Shown piece after piece: positions 21,928 to 32,560 of a stretch of 64,000 nt of DNA. The notes beneath the pieces were generated by a model that made no database searches, was not told the origin of the DNA, and saw only the letters and a program-made list of their open reading frames with translations. The DNA is from Cryptomeria japonica. Taxonomy: Eukaryota > Streptophyta > Pinopsida > Cupressales > Cupressaceae. Made by a program: the position numbers and the translations under genes. The stretch is taken from NCBI RefSeq assembly GCF_030272615.1, contig NC_081414.1, positions 765,932,483-765,996,482 of the forward strand, written 5' to 3'. Positions within the stretch are counted from its first letter, which is position 1. Every line of letters begins with the position of its first letter.

Positions 21928-23303
21928 ATGGCTAGGAAAGCCAAGGGTGGTGGTCATGTTGGTGGCCACAATAGAGGCAGAGGTGGGGGACATGGTCGAG
22001 GTTCTGGCTGCCATAGTCCTTCACCACCACCCACTCATGTGAGTGTGGATCAGGATCAGTCTATTCATTAGAATGAGCAGCATGTAGCAGAGCAGGTTCC
22101 CAAAAGGGAAGAGTTGAGGCAGATGTTTTAGGAGGTGCTAGCTAGACTAGGCCCTAGACCTGAGGCCGAACAACCTATCCATGCTTAGGTGGGAGAGTCG
22201 CATTAGCAGAATCTAGAGGAGAGGGAGAGAAAGAGGTCTCCCAAAAGGAGAGAGGTCCTAGTGGACCAGGACTCAGTTACTTTGGGGCACGTGAGAGACT
22301 TGATGAGATCCCATCCTCCTTCCTTTGATGAAATGGGTACTAGTCTTGAGGCAAAGACTTGGTTGATTAGTTTAGATCGGTGTTTTTCCATTCATCTCTA
22401 TGGCAGTAACACCAAGGCCAGATGCGCCATCATGCATCTCAAGAGTTTTGCTTATATCTGGTGGCAGTTGGAGAATGAAAGGAATAGTTTGAACATTGGC
22501 ACCGTGTCTTGGGATATTTTCTTGGAGAGATTTAGGGAACACTTTCTCTCACCTCAGTGGAGATAGTCTCAGGCAGATGAGTTTTATGGTTTACGCCAGT
22601 TTGGCATGTTTGTCAATCAGTTTGAGCATAGGTTTTATGAGCTCAAATAGTATGCTGGTATTGGAAATGATGAGGCGATGCTAGTTCAACACTTCTTGAA
22701 GGGTCTAAATGATTGCATCAATGGAGCAGTGAGAGTGTTTGATCCTATTTCAGTAGAGATAGTCGTGGCAAAAGCCAGGCTAGTAGAGAAGAACCTTGGT
22801 CATGCTCATGGTGGTCAGTCTAGAGTATAGATTGGGAGTGTGCCTTATAGTGGTTCCAGAGTTAGAGGGAATCAGTTTCGGACTGCTGCACCTTATAGGA
22901 GCTCTCAAGCACCCACTAAGGGTGGGAAACAACAACAAAGTTTTCAGTCGAGGCCGAAGCAGTTTCAAGGCCAACAGGGTGGAAAATCTCAGCATAAGAA
23001 GAATAGGAACTGGTAGAAGAGTAGGCAAAGTTTCCCAAGGCAATCCTCTTAATGTGCATCTCAGGCCCCTAGCAGTGGTAGCTTCTAGTAGTCCAATGGG
23101 TCGTCTAGAGGTAGAGGACTTAGTAGGGGAGCTTGCTTCTCTTGTGGTTAGTTTGGCCACATATCTGCTCAGTGCCCTCAGTATTCTCATCAGACAGGTA
23201 GTCAGAGGCCACCAGCATCAAAGCCGACAGTGGGGGATGCAAGTAGATCCCATAGAGTTTTTGTGGTGGTTGATGACCACTAGGCTGAGAACTGGGGTAC
23301 AGT
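21928..23303 (+). pseudogene. gag: Gag of element D
   Basis: ATG at 21928 opens a Gly/Arg/His-rich N-terminus (MARKAKGGGH...). The Gag domain follows, with PPSFDEMGTSLEAKTWL (near 22318), a WW-containing helix (YIWWQLENER) and FLERFREHFLSP, then a Gln/Ser/Arg-rich linker and a CCHC knuckle ACFSCG.FGHISAQC (near 23130) with a stop in place of one linker residue. Almost all the premature stops are TAG (for example after SIH, MF, HA, SH and WR), as expected from CAG or TGG decay. The frame is otherwise continuous from 21928. Confidence 0.83.
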
Positions 23304-23784
23304 GATCGAGACTATAGGTGTGTTGGGTGGTATTCCTATTTGTGTACTTTTTGACTCTGGTGCTTCTAATTCTTTCATTTCTTCCTCCATTGTGGAGCAG
23401 TGAGGGCTCACGTTTGCTAAGCAGGTGGGTAGGTGGCAAGTAGAGTTGGCTACCAGTTTGCGTGTGTCCGTAGATACCCTCATTCCTAGTTGTGAGTTGG
23501 ACCTAGGACCCTTTGTTACTTCAGTTAACCTTCGATTCATTCCTTTAGGGTCTTATGGAGTTGTGTTTGGGATGGATTGGCTATCATCACACAGTTCTCG
23601 TGTGGAATGTCATCAGAAGATAGTAGACTTTTTAGATGATCATGGTAGGAAAGTGGGGATTGGTGGAGTTCAAAGATCGATATCCTTACGTATGATATCC
23701 GCTATGCAACTTAAGCGGTGTATGCATCAAGGGTGTCAACTTTTTGTAGTTTCTCTTGAGGATGTGGATGAGGAAGAGAGTTAA
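23304..23784 (+). pseudogene. Protease of element D
   Basis: Retroviral-type aspartic protease. It keeps the active-site motif CVLFDSGASNSFIS (near 23340-23380) and the second conserved block GVVFGMDWLSSH (near 23560-23590). One in-frame stop follows the VEQ residues (23401), and tandem TAA codons end this stretch at 23782. Except for the stops it is complete for the family. Confidence 0.82.
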
Positions 23785-24166
23785 TAAATTACTCTTGATG
23801 GTCACCCTATTCTTTGAGAGTATGTTGATATGTTCCCTATGGATATTCCTAGTATGCCTCCAAAGTGGGACATAGCGTTTTGCATTGACTTGGTTCCTAG
23901 TGCGGAACCTATTTCGAGAGCTCTATATCAGATGACTACTTAAGAGTTGGGTGAGTTGTTGAAGTTGTAGATGCAGGAATTAAAGGCCAATGAGTTCATT
24001 CGTCCTAGTCTTTCTCCTTTGGGTGTGCTTGTTATCTTTGTTAAGAAGAAGGATGGTTCTCTTTGGTTATGCATTGATTACCAAAAACAGAATAAGATAA
24101 CCATCAGGAATCAATATCCATTGCCTCAAATAGATGATCTTTTTTATCAGGTAAAGGGAGCAAGGG
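23785..24166 (+). pseudogene. Reverse transcriptase of D, 5' part (split by C2)
   Basis: Carries DMFPMDIPSMPP, then the RT fingers with [44 protein letters not shown] (motif given in part: [23 protein letters not shown]). It stops at GAR-V where element C2 begins. The reading resumes at 31565 with NIDMKSRYHQL. Stops near 23940 and 23968 are TAA and TAG. Confidence 0.83.
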
Positions 24167-24660
24167 TGTTGGCATTATGTGAACCGGTATGAGGACATAA
24201 TGACATTTTATGTTGTCATTGATGTCAATATGTTGCAGAGGTGTGAACTGGCATATGTGAGAATTGGTATAACACTGTGAACCGGTATTTGTGCCAAAGT
24301 GAAGTGGTGTGCTTATTCAAAGGTGAACCGGCATATGGTTATGGGAACTGCCACAGTGGCTCAACTAGTGATTTTGTACGATGAGTTAGCATGATAAAAA
24401 AGAACAAGATTGTGTTGCCACATAAGCCTTGTGTACATGAAGGATCGTGCATGAAGAAGATCTTGCCTATCTACCTTGGGAATATGAGAAGACTGTAAAA
24501 ATGGAGATAACGTGTGATGGGTTATTTGTCGCCATGGAAATGGTAGAAAATGAATGATGGAGATTAATGCAACATGCTCAACGGTCAGGATTGAACCGTT
24601 TGAATTCCTTAACCTATTAGGTTTAGGGTTTAGGGTTTATGCTTCCGACCTAACTGTTTT

Positions 24661-24668
24661 CTATAAGG
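24661..24668 (+). promoter_or_regulatory. TATA box of C2 5' LTR
   Basis: CTATAAGG lies 22 bp after a TTTAGGG repeat. The 3' LTR has the same word at 30605-30612. The position would place most of the mini-hairpin array within the transcript. Confidence 0.55.
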
Positions 24669-24889
24669 TCGATGTTGTGACTCTTTCTAGGGTTGTTGGC
24701 AAAAGTTGTGTGTGAGTATCTAAGAGCAGGGATACGTGATACTTGCCAGACCAGAAAAGAGAAGTGATACCTACAGAGTGTAAGTGCAGAAGGTGAAGAG
24801 GAGCTTAAGCGGATCTGCATTGGTATTGAGTGTTGTTACCAAATCACTGAAATACCTATTGATCTCTAACCACCTTAACAGTTGGAAAA

Positions 24890-25155
24890 TCCCCTAACAG
24901 GGTAACCTTAACCAGCTTGCTGTAAATCCCTTAACAGGGTAACTCAAAGTTACTGAGATCTGGAAAGCTAGAGAGCTCTAGAAATCCTTTAGCTATTGAG
25001 TTCTTGAAATCCTCTAACAAGGTAACTTGTAACAAGGTTTAACCCTTAACTAGGTATTGTAGCCATCCCTTAACTGGGTGATTCCTAACAGGATCGGTTC
25101 CTAATAGAACCTATTGTATCTGTCTTTAACAGGACAAGGCTCCTAACAGAGTGGA
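24890..25155 (+). repeat. Iterated CCTAACAGGGTAA motif (C2 R/U5)
   Basis: About nine variants, including CCCCTAACAGGGTAACC (near 24892), CCCTTAACAGGGTAACT (near 24926), CCTCTAACAAGGTAACT, CCCTTAACTGGGTGATT and CCTAACAGGATCGG. In the best copies CCCT pairs with AGGG around a 3-4 nt AAC/TAAC loop. The array recurs in the 3' LTR (30830-31095). Confidence 0.72.
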
Positions 25156-25622
25156 CTTCCAAAGAGTTCAACAACAAGCTTGTGGGTATTCATCCCCACC
25201 GTGGTTTTTCCTAGTTGGGTTTCCATGTGAAAAATATGTGTGTCATGTGTGATGCTTTTATCTTGTGATGCTTTGTTATTACCTATTAAGCATATGATGG
25301 TTCTGTGTTTTATGCCTGTCAAATTAAACATGGTGAACTAGCTATTGTGAAGATATGATGATAGATTACCTGTTCATACATAAGGGTGAAATGGTAGTGT
25401 AGTTCTGAGTTGAGTGGAAAGCTAAGTGAGCAACCGATTTATGATTGTTTTAGTTTTTTTGGGTTTTACTGGTTGCACTCTATTTCAAACCAGTGTCACT
25501 GTTTGCCATTCATTTGGAGTAATTGTTGTTGAACCAGTTTAAGACAGTATTTTGTCTATATTGATTCACCCCCCCCTCTCAGTACCGGTTTGGTACTATT
25601 TGCTCATCATTGAGTTATCAAT

Positions 25623-25633
25623 TGGTATCAGAG
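25623..25633 (+). promoter_or_regulatory. Primer-binding site of C2 (initiator-Met tRNA)
   Basis: TGGTATCAGAG follows the LTR by two bases; the next base departs from the tRNA match. Confidence 0.85.
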
Positions 25634-25691
25634 TGTCCTCCAAGTCCTTTGTGTTATAAGCTTAACTGCTTGAGGTAAAGATCCCAGTCAA

Positions 25692-26135
25692 ATGATGAAG
25701 AGGGAAGGTCCAAAGTTTAACAGGGAAAATTTTGGTATATGGAAAGATAGGATGAAGATATTCATCAGAAGCATGGGTGCTCAACACTGGAGCTATGTTG
25801 AGAATGTCTATGTTGCCCCTACCAGTACTCTCACTGATGACCAAAAGAGAGAGAGATACAAGAAAATGGGCAAGTCATGGAAGCCCTTATTAGTAGCCTA
25901 TCTGACATTGAGTTTATTGATGTTTAGGACAAGGTAAATCCCAAAGAGGTATGGGATGCTCTTGAAAATATCTATGGTGGTGATGAACATGTAAAACAGG
26001 CTATGGAAGAAATCCTGAGGGAAGTTTGAAGATATGCGGATGGTTTAAGGTGAGACCATTCAGCAGTATGGAATAAGAATCAAAACAGTTGTTGGAGATA
26101 TCAAGAGTACAAGTGGTAAAGTAGAAGATTCCACT
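25692..26135 (+). pseudogene. gag: Gag of C2, N-terminal part with frameshifts
   Basis: ATG 25692 starts MMKREGPKFNRENFGIWKDRM, the expected Copia Gag start. Homology moves to another frame near 25870 (ALISSLSDIEFIDV...KVNPKEVWDALENIYGG) and again near 26025 (MRMV.GETIQQYGIRIK), so at least two small indels have hit it. The upstream start is 72 bp after the LTR end. Confidence 0.75.
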
Positions 26136-27029
26136 ATGGTAAGCAAAGTCCTGAGATCCCTATTGTCGGTCTATGCAATAAGGGTTGCTGCTATTCAGGA
26201 GCTGAGATCAATAGACAAGACTAAGGTATCCTTGGACTCCATCATAGCCAAGTTGACAACCTATGAACTAAATAGTTTTGATGGTAGTGTTCAAAAGACT
26301 GAATCAGCTTTTAAAGCCTCTGCAATACCATCCAGAAAAGGAAAAGAAGCTAGCACTAGTGGTGAACCTAGACAGAGCAGAGAAATGGATGATGAGGAGA
26401 TTCTGATGGCATTTGAAGCTCTCCTTGCCAAGAAGCTTCCTAAAGGAACCGGTAAATACAATGGTAAGATACCTTTGAAATGCTTTTCTTGTAACCAGAT
26501 AGGACATATTGCTATAAATTGTCCTAATGGCGATAACAAGGACAAACCGGAAAGGTTCAGGAAATTCAAAGGAGGAAACCAGAGAAACTATTTTGTGGCA
26601 GTTGATGAAGGTGTCACAGATGAAGAATCAGAGGATGAAGAAAATGAAGATATTGTGTTTGTTTCTATCAAAGAAGATGTGTCAGACAAGAAGGCTCTTG
26701 TCTCCCAATTTGATAATTCCAATGAGTGGATCATTGACAGTGGTTGTTCTCACCATATGACTGGTGACCAGAGCAAGTTTCTATCCTTAGAGGAGTATGA
26801 TGGTGGTGTGGTTCACTTTGGCAATGATGCACCATGCATGGTCAAAGACAGAGGGTCCATCTCTCTGAATGGAAAGAGTAGTGCTGACAATGTGTACTGG
26901 GTTGGCGGTCTCAAACACAACCTTCTAAGTGTTGCCCAGCTGAATGACAATGGCCTCACTCTGGAATTCAAGAATGGAGTTTGTAGAATCAAAGGAAAAG
27001 ATGGTCAATTAGTGGCCACCAGCATGTAG
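26136..27029 (+). pseudogene. Gag C-terminus, zinc knuckle and protease of C2
   Basis: Open for 297 codons. It ends the Gag helical region (VSKVLRSLLSVYAIRVAAIQ), then has a CCHC knuckle CFSCNQIGHIAINC (26479-26520), an acidic stretch, and the protease with the intact motif WIIDSGCSHHMTGD (near 26730). The TAG at 27027 interrupts the same frame, which goes on into integrase. The intact D-S-G contrasts with its loss in C1. Confidence 0.83.
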
Positions 27030-27920
27030 AACAAAGGTAACCTATTTCATCTAAATGCAAATATAAGTACATGTCTTATGGCTAAATTTAATGATAGTTG
27101 GATATGGCATAGGAGACTCTGCCATGTAAACTTTGATAACATTGTAAAGGCCAATAAGATCAAGCCAGTTAGAGGGTTGTCGGTGCTAAGAAAATTGGAT
27201 AATACCTTGTGTAGAGAATGTCAATTGGGGAAAATGTCTTCCTCAACCTTTAAAGGTAAATCTTTCACTGCTGACAACTTGCTTGATCTTGTGCATACTG
27301 ATTTGTGTGGTCCTATGAAAACTAGGAGTGTGCAGGGTGATAGGTACTTCATGATTCTCACTGATGACTGCTCAAGAATGATGTGGGTCACATTCTTGAA
27401 AGACAAGTCTGAAACCTTTGTAAAGTTTAAAGCTTTTAGAGAATTAGTGGAGAAGGAAAGTGGTAAAAGGATCAAGTGCCTAAGAACTGATCAAGGAGGG
27501 GAATTCACTTCCGGTGATATCAACAAGTACTATGAAGAACATGGCATCAAGAGGAAATTGTCTGCCCCCCAGACTCCACAACAGAATGGCCTAGGAAAGA
27601 GGAATAACCGAACTGTGGTTGAAGCAGCAAGAACCATGTTGATTCAAGGAAAGGTAGCTTGCACCTTTTGGAGAGAAGCGGTGAGCACTGCAGTCTACAC
27701 AATGAACTGGGTACTCATCAAGAAAGGTAAGGATAAAACTCCTTATGAGTATTGGACTGGTAAGACACCTATGGTTAGCTACTTTAGAATGTTTGGTAGC
27801 AAATGTTACATCAAGAGAAGTGAACACCAGAGCAAATTTGATGCAAAATGTGATGAGGGAATATTCTTAGGATATTCCACCAAGAGAAAAGCTCTCAAGT
27901 GTTTCAACAACAAGACTTAG
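27030..27920 (+). pseudogene. Integrase of C2
   Basis: GAG-pre-integrase with H..H (WHRRLCHVNFDN) and C..C (LCRECQLGK) ligands, then the catalytic core: VHTDLCGPM (first Asp), RTDQGGEFTS (second Asp) and PQQNGLGKRNNRTV. In the last block the catalytic Glu of the usual GVVERKN sequence reads Lys, so strand transfer would fail. The frame is the same as 26136-27029 and closes with TAG at 27918. It would have inserted element cDNA into chromosomes. Confidence 0.85.
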
Positions 27921-29357
27921 AGAATTGTGGAAAGCATCAAAGTAAGAGTTGATGAAACCTCTGAGAAAATGGAGGAAACCGATATTAAGCAAGCAATAAG
28001 TGAACTGGTTGCAACCTTCTGGGAACCAGTTGTCAGACAACCAAATACCAGTAATAGTGTTCCTACATCGGCAGATGCAGATGCTGATACTGATGGAGAT
28101 GAGGATAAAGAAGAAAAGAAAGAGGAATCTATCAAGACCATTCCTTGGTATGTCAAGCTGAATCATGATCCTAAGCAGATCATAGGAGACAAGGATGCAG
28201 GAATCCTTACAAGAAGAAAAGTCAGAGAAAACTCATGCATGATCTCTGAACTTGAGCCTAAAACATTCAAAGAGGCACATAAGGATGAAGACTAGATCAA
28301 GGCAATGGAAGAGGAACTTGACCAAATAGAGAAAAATGGTACATGGTCCTTGGTACCCAGACCAGAGCACAAAAATGTCATTGGTACCAAATGGGTCTTC
28401 AGAAATAAGTTGAATGAGGATGGCACAGTGATTAGAAACAAAGCCAGACTGGTGTGCATAGGATATGCTCAAGAAGAAGGAGAAGACTACGGTGAAATCT
28501 TTGCTCCTATAGCCAGACTGGAAGGAGTTCATATGCTTTTAGCATATGCAACTTTTAAAGGCTTCAAAGTATATCAAATGGATGTAAAATCTGTATTCCT
28601 AAATGGTGTACTTGAAGATGAAGTGTATATAGAGCAACCAGATGGATTTTCCCTATCTGAAGATAGTGACATGGTGTGTAGGCTACATAAAGCCTTATAT
28701 GGTCTAAAACAAGCACCTAGAGCATGGTATGAACGCTTGCATTCCCATCTTGTGAAGATTGGATTTGAGAGAACAAGTGAAGATAGCAATATCTACTTGA
28801 AGTCTGAAGGAGATCAGATCCTGATCTATGAGGTATTTTTTGATGACATTATCTTTGGTGGAGATGACAAGATGAGTCATGAGTTTGCAGATGAGATGAA
28901 GAAAGAGTTTGAGATGTCACTCATAGGGGAGATTAAGTTCTTCATTGGATTGCAGATCCAACAGATGAGAGATGGAATCTTTATCACTCAATCCAAGTAT
29001 GTCAAAGAGGTGTTGAAGACCTTTGGCATGGAAGATAGCAAACTGGTTGGTACATCGATGGTGACCGGTTGTAAACTATCCAAAGAGGATGACTCAGCGT
29101 TGGTTGATGAGAAGGAATACCGATCAATGATTGGTAAATTGCATTATGTAGTGCATAGTAGACTGGATATTGCACATGTAGTTGGCATTACTGCAAGGTT
29201 CCAGAAAAGTCCAAGAGAATCCCACTTGGTTGCAGTCAAGCGGATTCTTAGGTATCTGAAGGGAACTGTTGACTATGGATTGTGGTATCCATATAGCAAG
29301 GACTTCAACTTGAAAGTGTTCACAGATGCTGGTTGGGCTGGTAATGTAGATGACTAG
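27921..29357 (+). pseudogene. Reverse transcriptase of C2 with acidic linker
   Basis: In the same frame as integrase. First comes an acidic linker (ADADADTDGDEDKEEKKEE near 28070-28130), with TAG at 28293. Then RT, with NGTWSLVPRPEHKNVIGTKWVF, GYAQEEGEDYGEIFAPIARL, YQMDVKSVFLNG, ALYGLKQAPRAWYERL and the catalytic loop reading EVFFDDIIFGGDD. The first Tyr-Val of YVDD is replaced but both Asp remain. TAG at 29355 ends the stretch. Most of the domain is full length. Confidence 0.87.
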
Positions 29358-29789
29358 AAGAGCACAACTGGTGGTGCATTCTTCCTTGGTGGTAGACTGG
29401 TCTCCTGGATGAGTAAAAAGCAGAGTTGTATTTCTCAGTCTATAGCGGAAGCAGAGTATGTTGCGGCTTTCATGAACTACACTCAGATAATTTGGATGAA
29501 GCATGTATTGAATGGCTTCAAAGTCCCTGTATCTGAACTGGTAAGTATATTTTGTGACAATACTAGTGCCATTAATATCTCCAAGAATCCGGTTTTACAT
29601 TCTAGAACCAAGCACTTTGAGCTTAAGTATCATTTCTTGAGGGAAAAGGTTTAGAACAAAGAGATTGCATTGGAGCATGTGTCCAGTAAGGAGCAATTAG
29701 CAGACATATTCACCAAGCCTCTCCCAAAGACTACATTTACACACTTAAGAGGTGAATTAGGGGTACTGCCCCTTCAAGAGGTGAGCTAA
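29358..29789 (+). pseudogene. RNase H of C2
   Basis: Continues the pol frame: KSTTGGAFFLGGRLVSWMSKKQ, SIAEAEYVAAF (catalytic Glu region), FCDNTSAINISKNP (Asp), TKHFELKYHFLREKV, then TAG at 29652 and EQLADIFTKPLP, ending TAA 29787. This is the C-terminal RNase H typical of Copia pol. Confidence 0.83.
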
Positions 29790-30032
29790 AAGAATATGCT
29801 CCACATCAGTCTGGTATTGTATAGTCAAATTTATTTTGGATTGATATGTTGAAGGATGCTACTCCTCAGGGGGAGTAGCATAATGGAATAGGGAAGCTTG
29901 TGCCTCCACTTTGGCATTGTTGTCAAAGGGGGAGAAGATGTGAAGCGGACAAGATATCTGCAGAAATTTGGGGAGAAGAAGTGAAGCAGAGAGATATCTT
30001 TGTATATTGCCATCAATGCCAAAGGTGGAGAT
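29790..30032 (+). other. 3' non-coding region and polypurine tract of C2
   Basis: Three purine-rich words occur in 160 bp: TCAGGGGGAGTAG (near 29866), TCAAAGGGGGAGAAG (near 29924) and CCAAAGGTGGAGAT (30018-30032), the last abutting the 3' LTR. No coding. Confidence 0.7.
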
Positions 30033-31564
30033 TGTTGGCAGTATGTGAACCGGTACGAGGACATAATGACATTTTATGTTGTCATTGATGTCAATATGTT
30101 GCAGAGGTGTGAACCAGCATATGTGAGAATCGGTATAACACTGTGAACTGACATTCATGCCAAAGTGAAGTGGTGTGCTTATTCAAAGGTGAACTGGCAT
30201 ATGGTTATGGGAACCGACACATGGAAGCATTGAATGACTACTGGTTCATAGTCTCAACTTTAGGGTTTTCAGTTGGAGTGCTTCAAGCCTGTGTGGCTCA
30301 ACTGATGACTTTGTGCAATGAGTTAGCATGATAACAAAGAACAAGATTGTGTTGCCACATAAGCTTTGTGTAAATGAAGGATTGTGCATGAAGAAGATCT
30401 TGCCTATCTACCTCGGGAATATGAGAAGACTGTAAAAATGGCAATAACGTGTGATGGGTTATCTACTGCCATGGAAATGACAGAAAATGAACGATGGAGA
30501 TTAATGTAGCATGCTCAATGGTCAAGATTAAACCTTTTGAATTCCTTAACCTATTAGGTTTAGGGTTTAGGGTTTAGGGTTTATGCTTTCGACTTAACTA
30601 TTTTCTATAAGGTCAATGTTGTGACTCTTTCTACGGTTGTTGGCAAAAGTTGTGTGTGAGTATCCAAGAGAAGGGATACATGATACTTTCCAGACCAGAG
30701 GAGAGAAGTGATACCTACAAAGTGTAAGTGTAGAAGGTGAAGAGGAGCTTAAGCAGATCTGCATTGGCTTTGAGTGTTGTTACCAGATCACTGAAATACC
30801 TGTTGATATCTAACCACCTCAACAGTTGGAAAATCCCCTAACAGGGTAGCCTTAACCGGCTTGTTGTAAATCCCTTAATAGGGTAACTCAAAGTTACTGA
30901 GATCTGGAAAGTTAGAGAGCTCTGGAAATCCTTTAGGTATTGAGTTCTTGAAATCCTCTAACAAGGTAACCTGTAACAAGGTTTAACCCTTAACCAGGTA
31001 TTGTAGCCATCCCTTAATCAAGTGATCCCTAACAGGATCAGTTCCTAACAGAACCTATTGTATCTATCTTTAACACGACAAGGCTCCTAACAGAGGGGAC
31101 TTCCAAAGAGTTCAACAACAAGCTTGTGGGTATTCATCCCCACTGTGGTTTTTCCTAGTTGGGTTTCCACGTGAAAAATATCTGTGTCATGTGTGATGCT
31201 TTTATCTTGTGATGCTTTGTTATTACCTGCTAAGCATATGATGGTTATGTGTTTTATGCCTATCAATAAAACATTTTGAACTAGCTGTTGTGAAGATATG
31301 ATGATAGATTACTTGTTTATACATAAGTGTGAAATGGTAGTGTAGTTCTGAGTTGAGTGGAAAGCTAAGTGAGTAACCGGTTTATGATTGTTTTAGTTGT
31401 TCTAGGTTTTACCGGTTGCACTCTGTTTCAAACCGATGTCACTGTTTGCCAATCATTTGGAGTAATTGCTGTTGAACTGGTTTACGACTGTATTTTGTCT
31501 GTACTGATTCACCCCCCTCCTCTCAGTACTGGTTTTGTACTATTTTCTCATTATTGAGTTATCA
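30033..31564 (+). repeat. 3' LTR of C2 (1532 bp)
   Basis: TGTTGGCAGTATG to GAGTTATCA. It keeps the AACCGG array, a TTTAGGG triple repeat (30558-30582), a TATA box at 30605, the mini-hairpin array and the CACTGTGGTTTTTCC box (31141-31175). D's RT frame follows immediately. Confidence 0.92.
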
Positions 31565-32127
31565 TTCCCTAATATTGATATGAAATCTAGGTATCATCAG
31601 TTGTGCATTCATGATGCAGACATTCATAGAATGACATTTCATACTCATTATGGTCACTATGAGTTCACAGTGGTGCCATTTGGGTTGCGAATGCGCCTTC
31701 AGTTTTCATGAGCCTCATGAATGGGGTTTTCCGCACCTACCTTGATCATTTTGTCCTTGTGTTCTTGGATGAAATTTTGATTTATTCTAGATCTATGGAA
31801 GAGCATGAGGGCCACTTGCGACAGGTATTGCAATTCTTGAGGGAGAATCAGCTTTATGCCAACTTGGCGAAGTGTGATTTCTTCTACTCTGAGGTGAACT
31901 ATCTTGTTCATGTAGTTTCGGGAGAAGGTGTATCTATGGATCCTTCTAAGATCAAATCCATTGTAGATTGGGTAGCACTGACCAATGTTTATGAGGTTTG
32001 AAGTTCTATGGGTTTGGCCGGATATTACCGTCGCTTTGCTCAAAGTTTTTCCCAAATAGGTCACCCGATCACTTCTCTTCAGAGAAAAGGGAAGAAGATT
32101 GTTTGGTCAGAGCAGTGTGAGTAAACT
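31565..32127 (+). pseudogene. Reverse transcriptase of D, 3' part
   Basis: Resumes in RT with NIDMKSRYHQL, HYGHYEFTVVPFGL, then a frameshift near 31695 into MSLMNGVFRTYLDHFVLVFLDEILIYSRS. The YVDD-type loop is replaced by FLDE, so the second catalytic Asp is Glu. GLAGYYRRFAQSFS near 32015 marks the connection domain. Confidence 0.85.
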
Positions 32128-32560
32128 TTTCATACCTTGAAGGAATTCCTTATTAGTGCTCCGATTTTGGCAGTTCCTGATCCTTCCAGAGATTTTATGT
32201 TATGCACAGATGCCTCTTTGGAAGGTATAGGAGTAGTACTTATGCAGGATGGTCATGTGGTTTCCTATGAGTCTCACAAAATCAAGTACCACGAGCTCAA
32301 CTATCCAATTCATGACTTGGAGTTGGCAGTTGTAGTGCATGCATTGGTTAGATGGTGACATTTTCTGTTGGGGCCTCGATTTGAGCTGCATAGTGATCAC
32401 TGTAGTTTGTAGTATACTTTCATGTAGCCGAACTTGAATGCTTGACAACGAAGATGGATGGAATTCCTCTGTGAGTATGATTTTGAGGTTTGATATATTC
32501 AGGGGAAAGAGAATGTAGTGGCAGATGCTTTGAGTCATAGGTGACATGAGGTTGCAACAT
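32128..32560 (+). pseudogene. RNase H of element D
   Basis: LKEFLISAPILAVPDPSRDFMLCTDASLEGIGVVLMQ (motif in part: CTDAS), YHELNYPIHDLELAVVVHAL, and after stops LHSDHCSLQ and ENVVADALS. The first catalytic Asp (CTDAS), the Glu (DLELA) and the later Asp residues can all be placed. Stops are mostly TAG or TGA. Confidence 0.82.

Larger units (their letters stand above)
24167..25620 (+). repeat. 5' LTR of C2
   Basis: Order of features: an AACCGGYAT-type array (24178-24350), a TTTAGGG double repeat (24619-24638), a TATA box (24661), an array of CCTAACAGGG mini-hairpins (24890-25155), the CCCACCGTGGTTTTTCC...GGGTTTCCATGTGAAAAA box (25194-25236), and a GATTCACCCCCC end. Confidence 0.92.
24167..31564 (+). 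mobile_element. Element C2: Copia element inserted in the RT gene of D
   Basis: LTRs at 24167-25620 and 30033-31564 (1454 and 1532 bp) begin TGTTGGCA and end TTATCA. The 3' copy holds about 70 bp, near 30221-30290, that the 5' copy lacks. Over the first 190 bp the LTRs differ at about 13 positions, nearly all transitions. The body has gag, protease, integrase, RT and RNase H in Copia order. Joining the flanks does not give a clean five-base target duplication (AAGGG left, TTCCC right), so a few bases may have been lost or an end misplaced. It is related to C1 and better preserved. Confidence 0.9.

Noticed and set aside
24600-24645. Interstitial telomere or chromosome fusion point
   Set aside because: Only two or three TTTAGGG units, present at the same place in both LTRs of C2, so they belong to the element.
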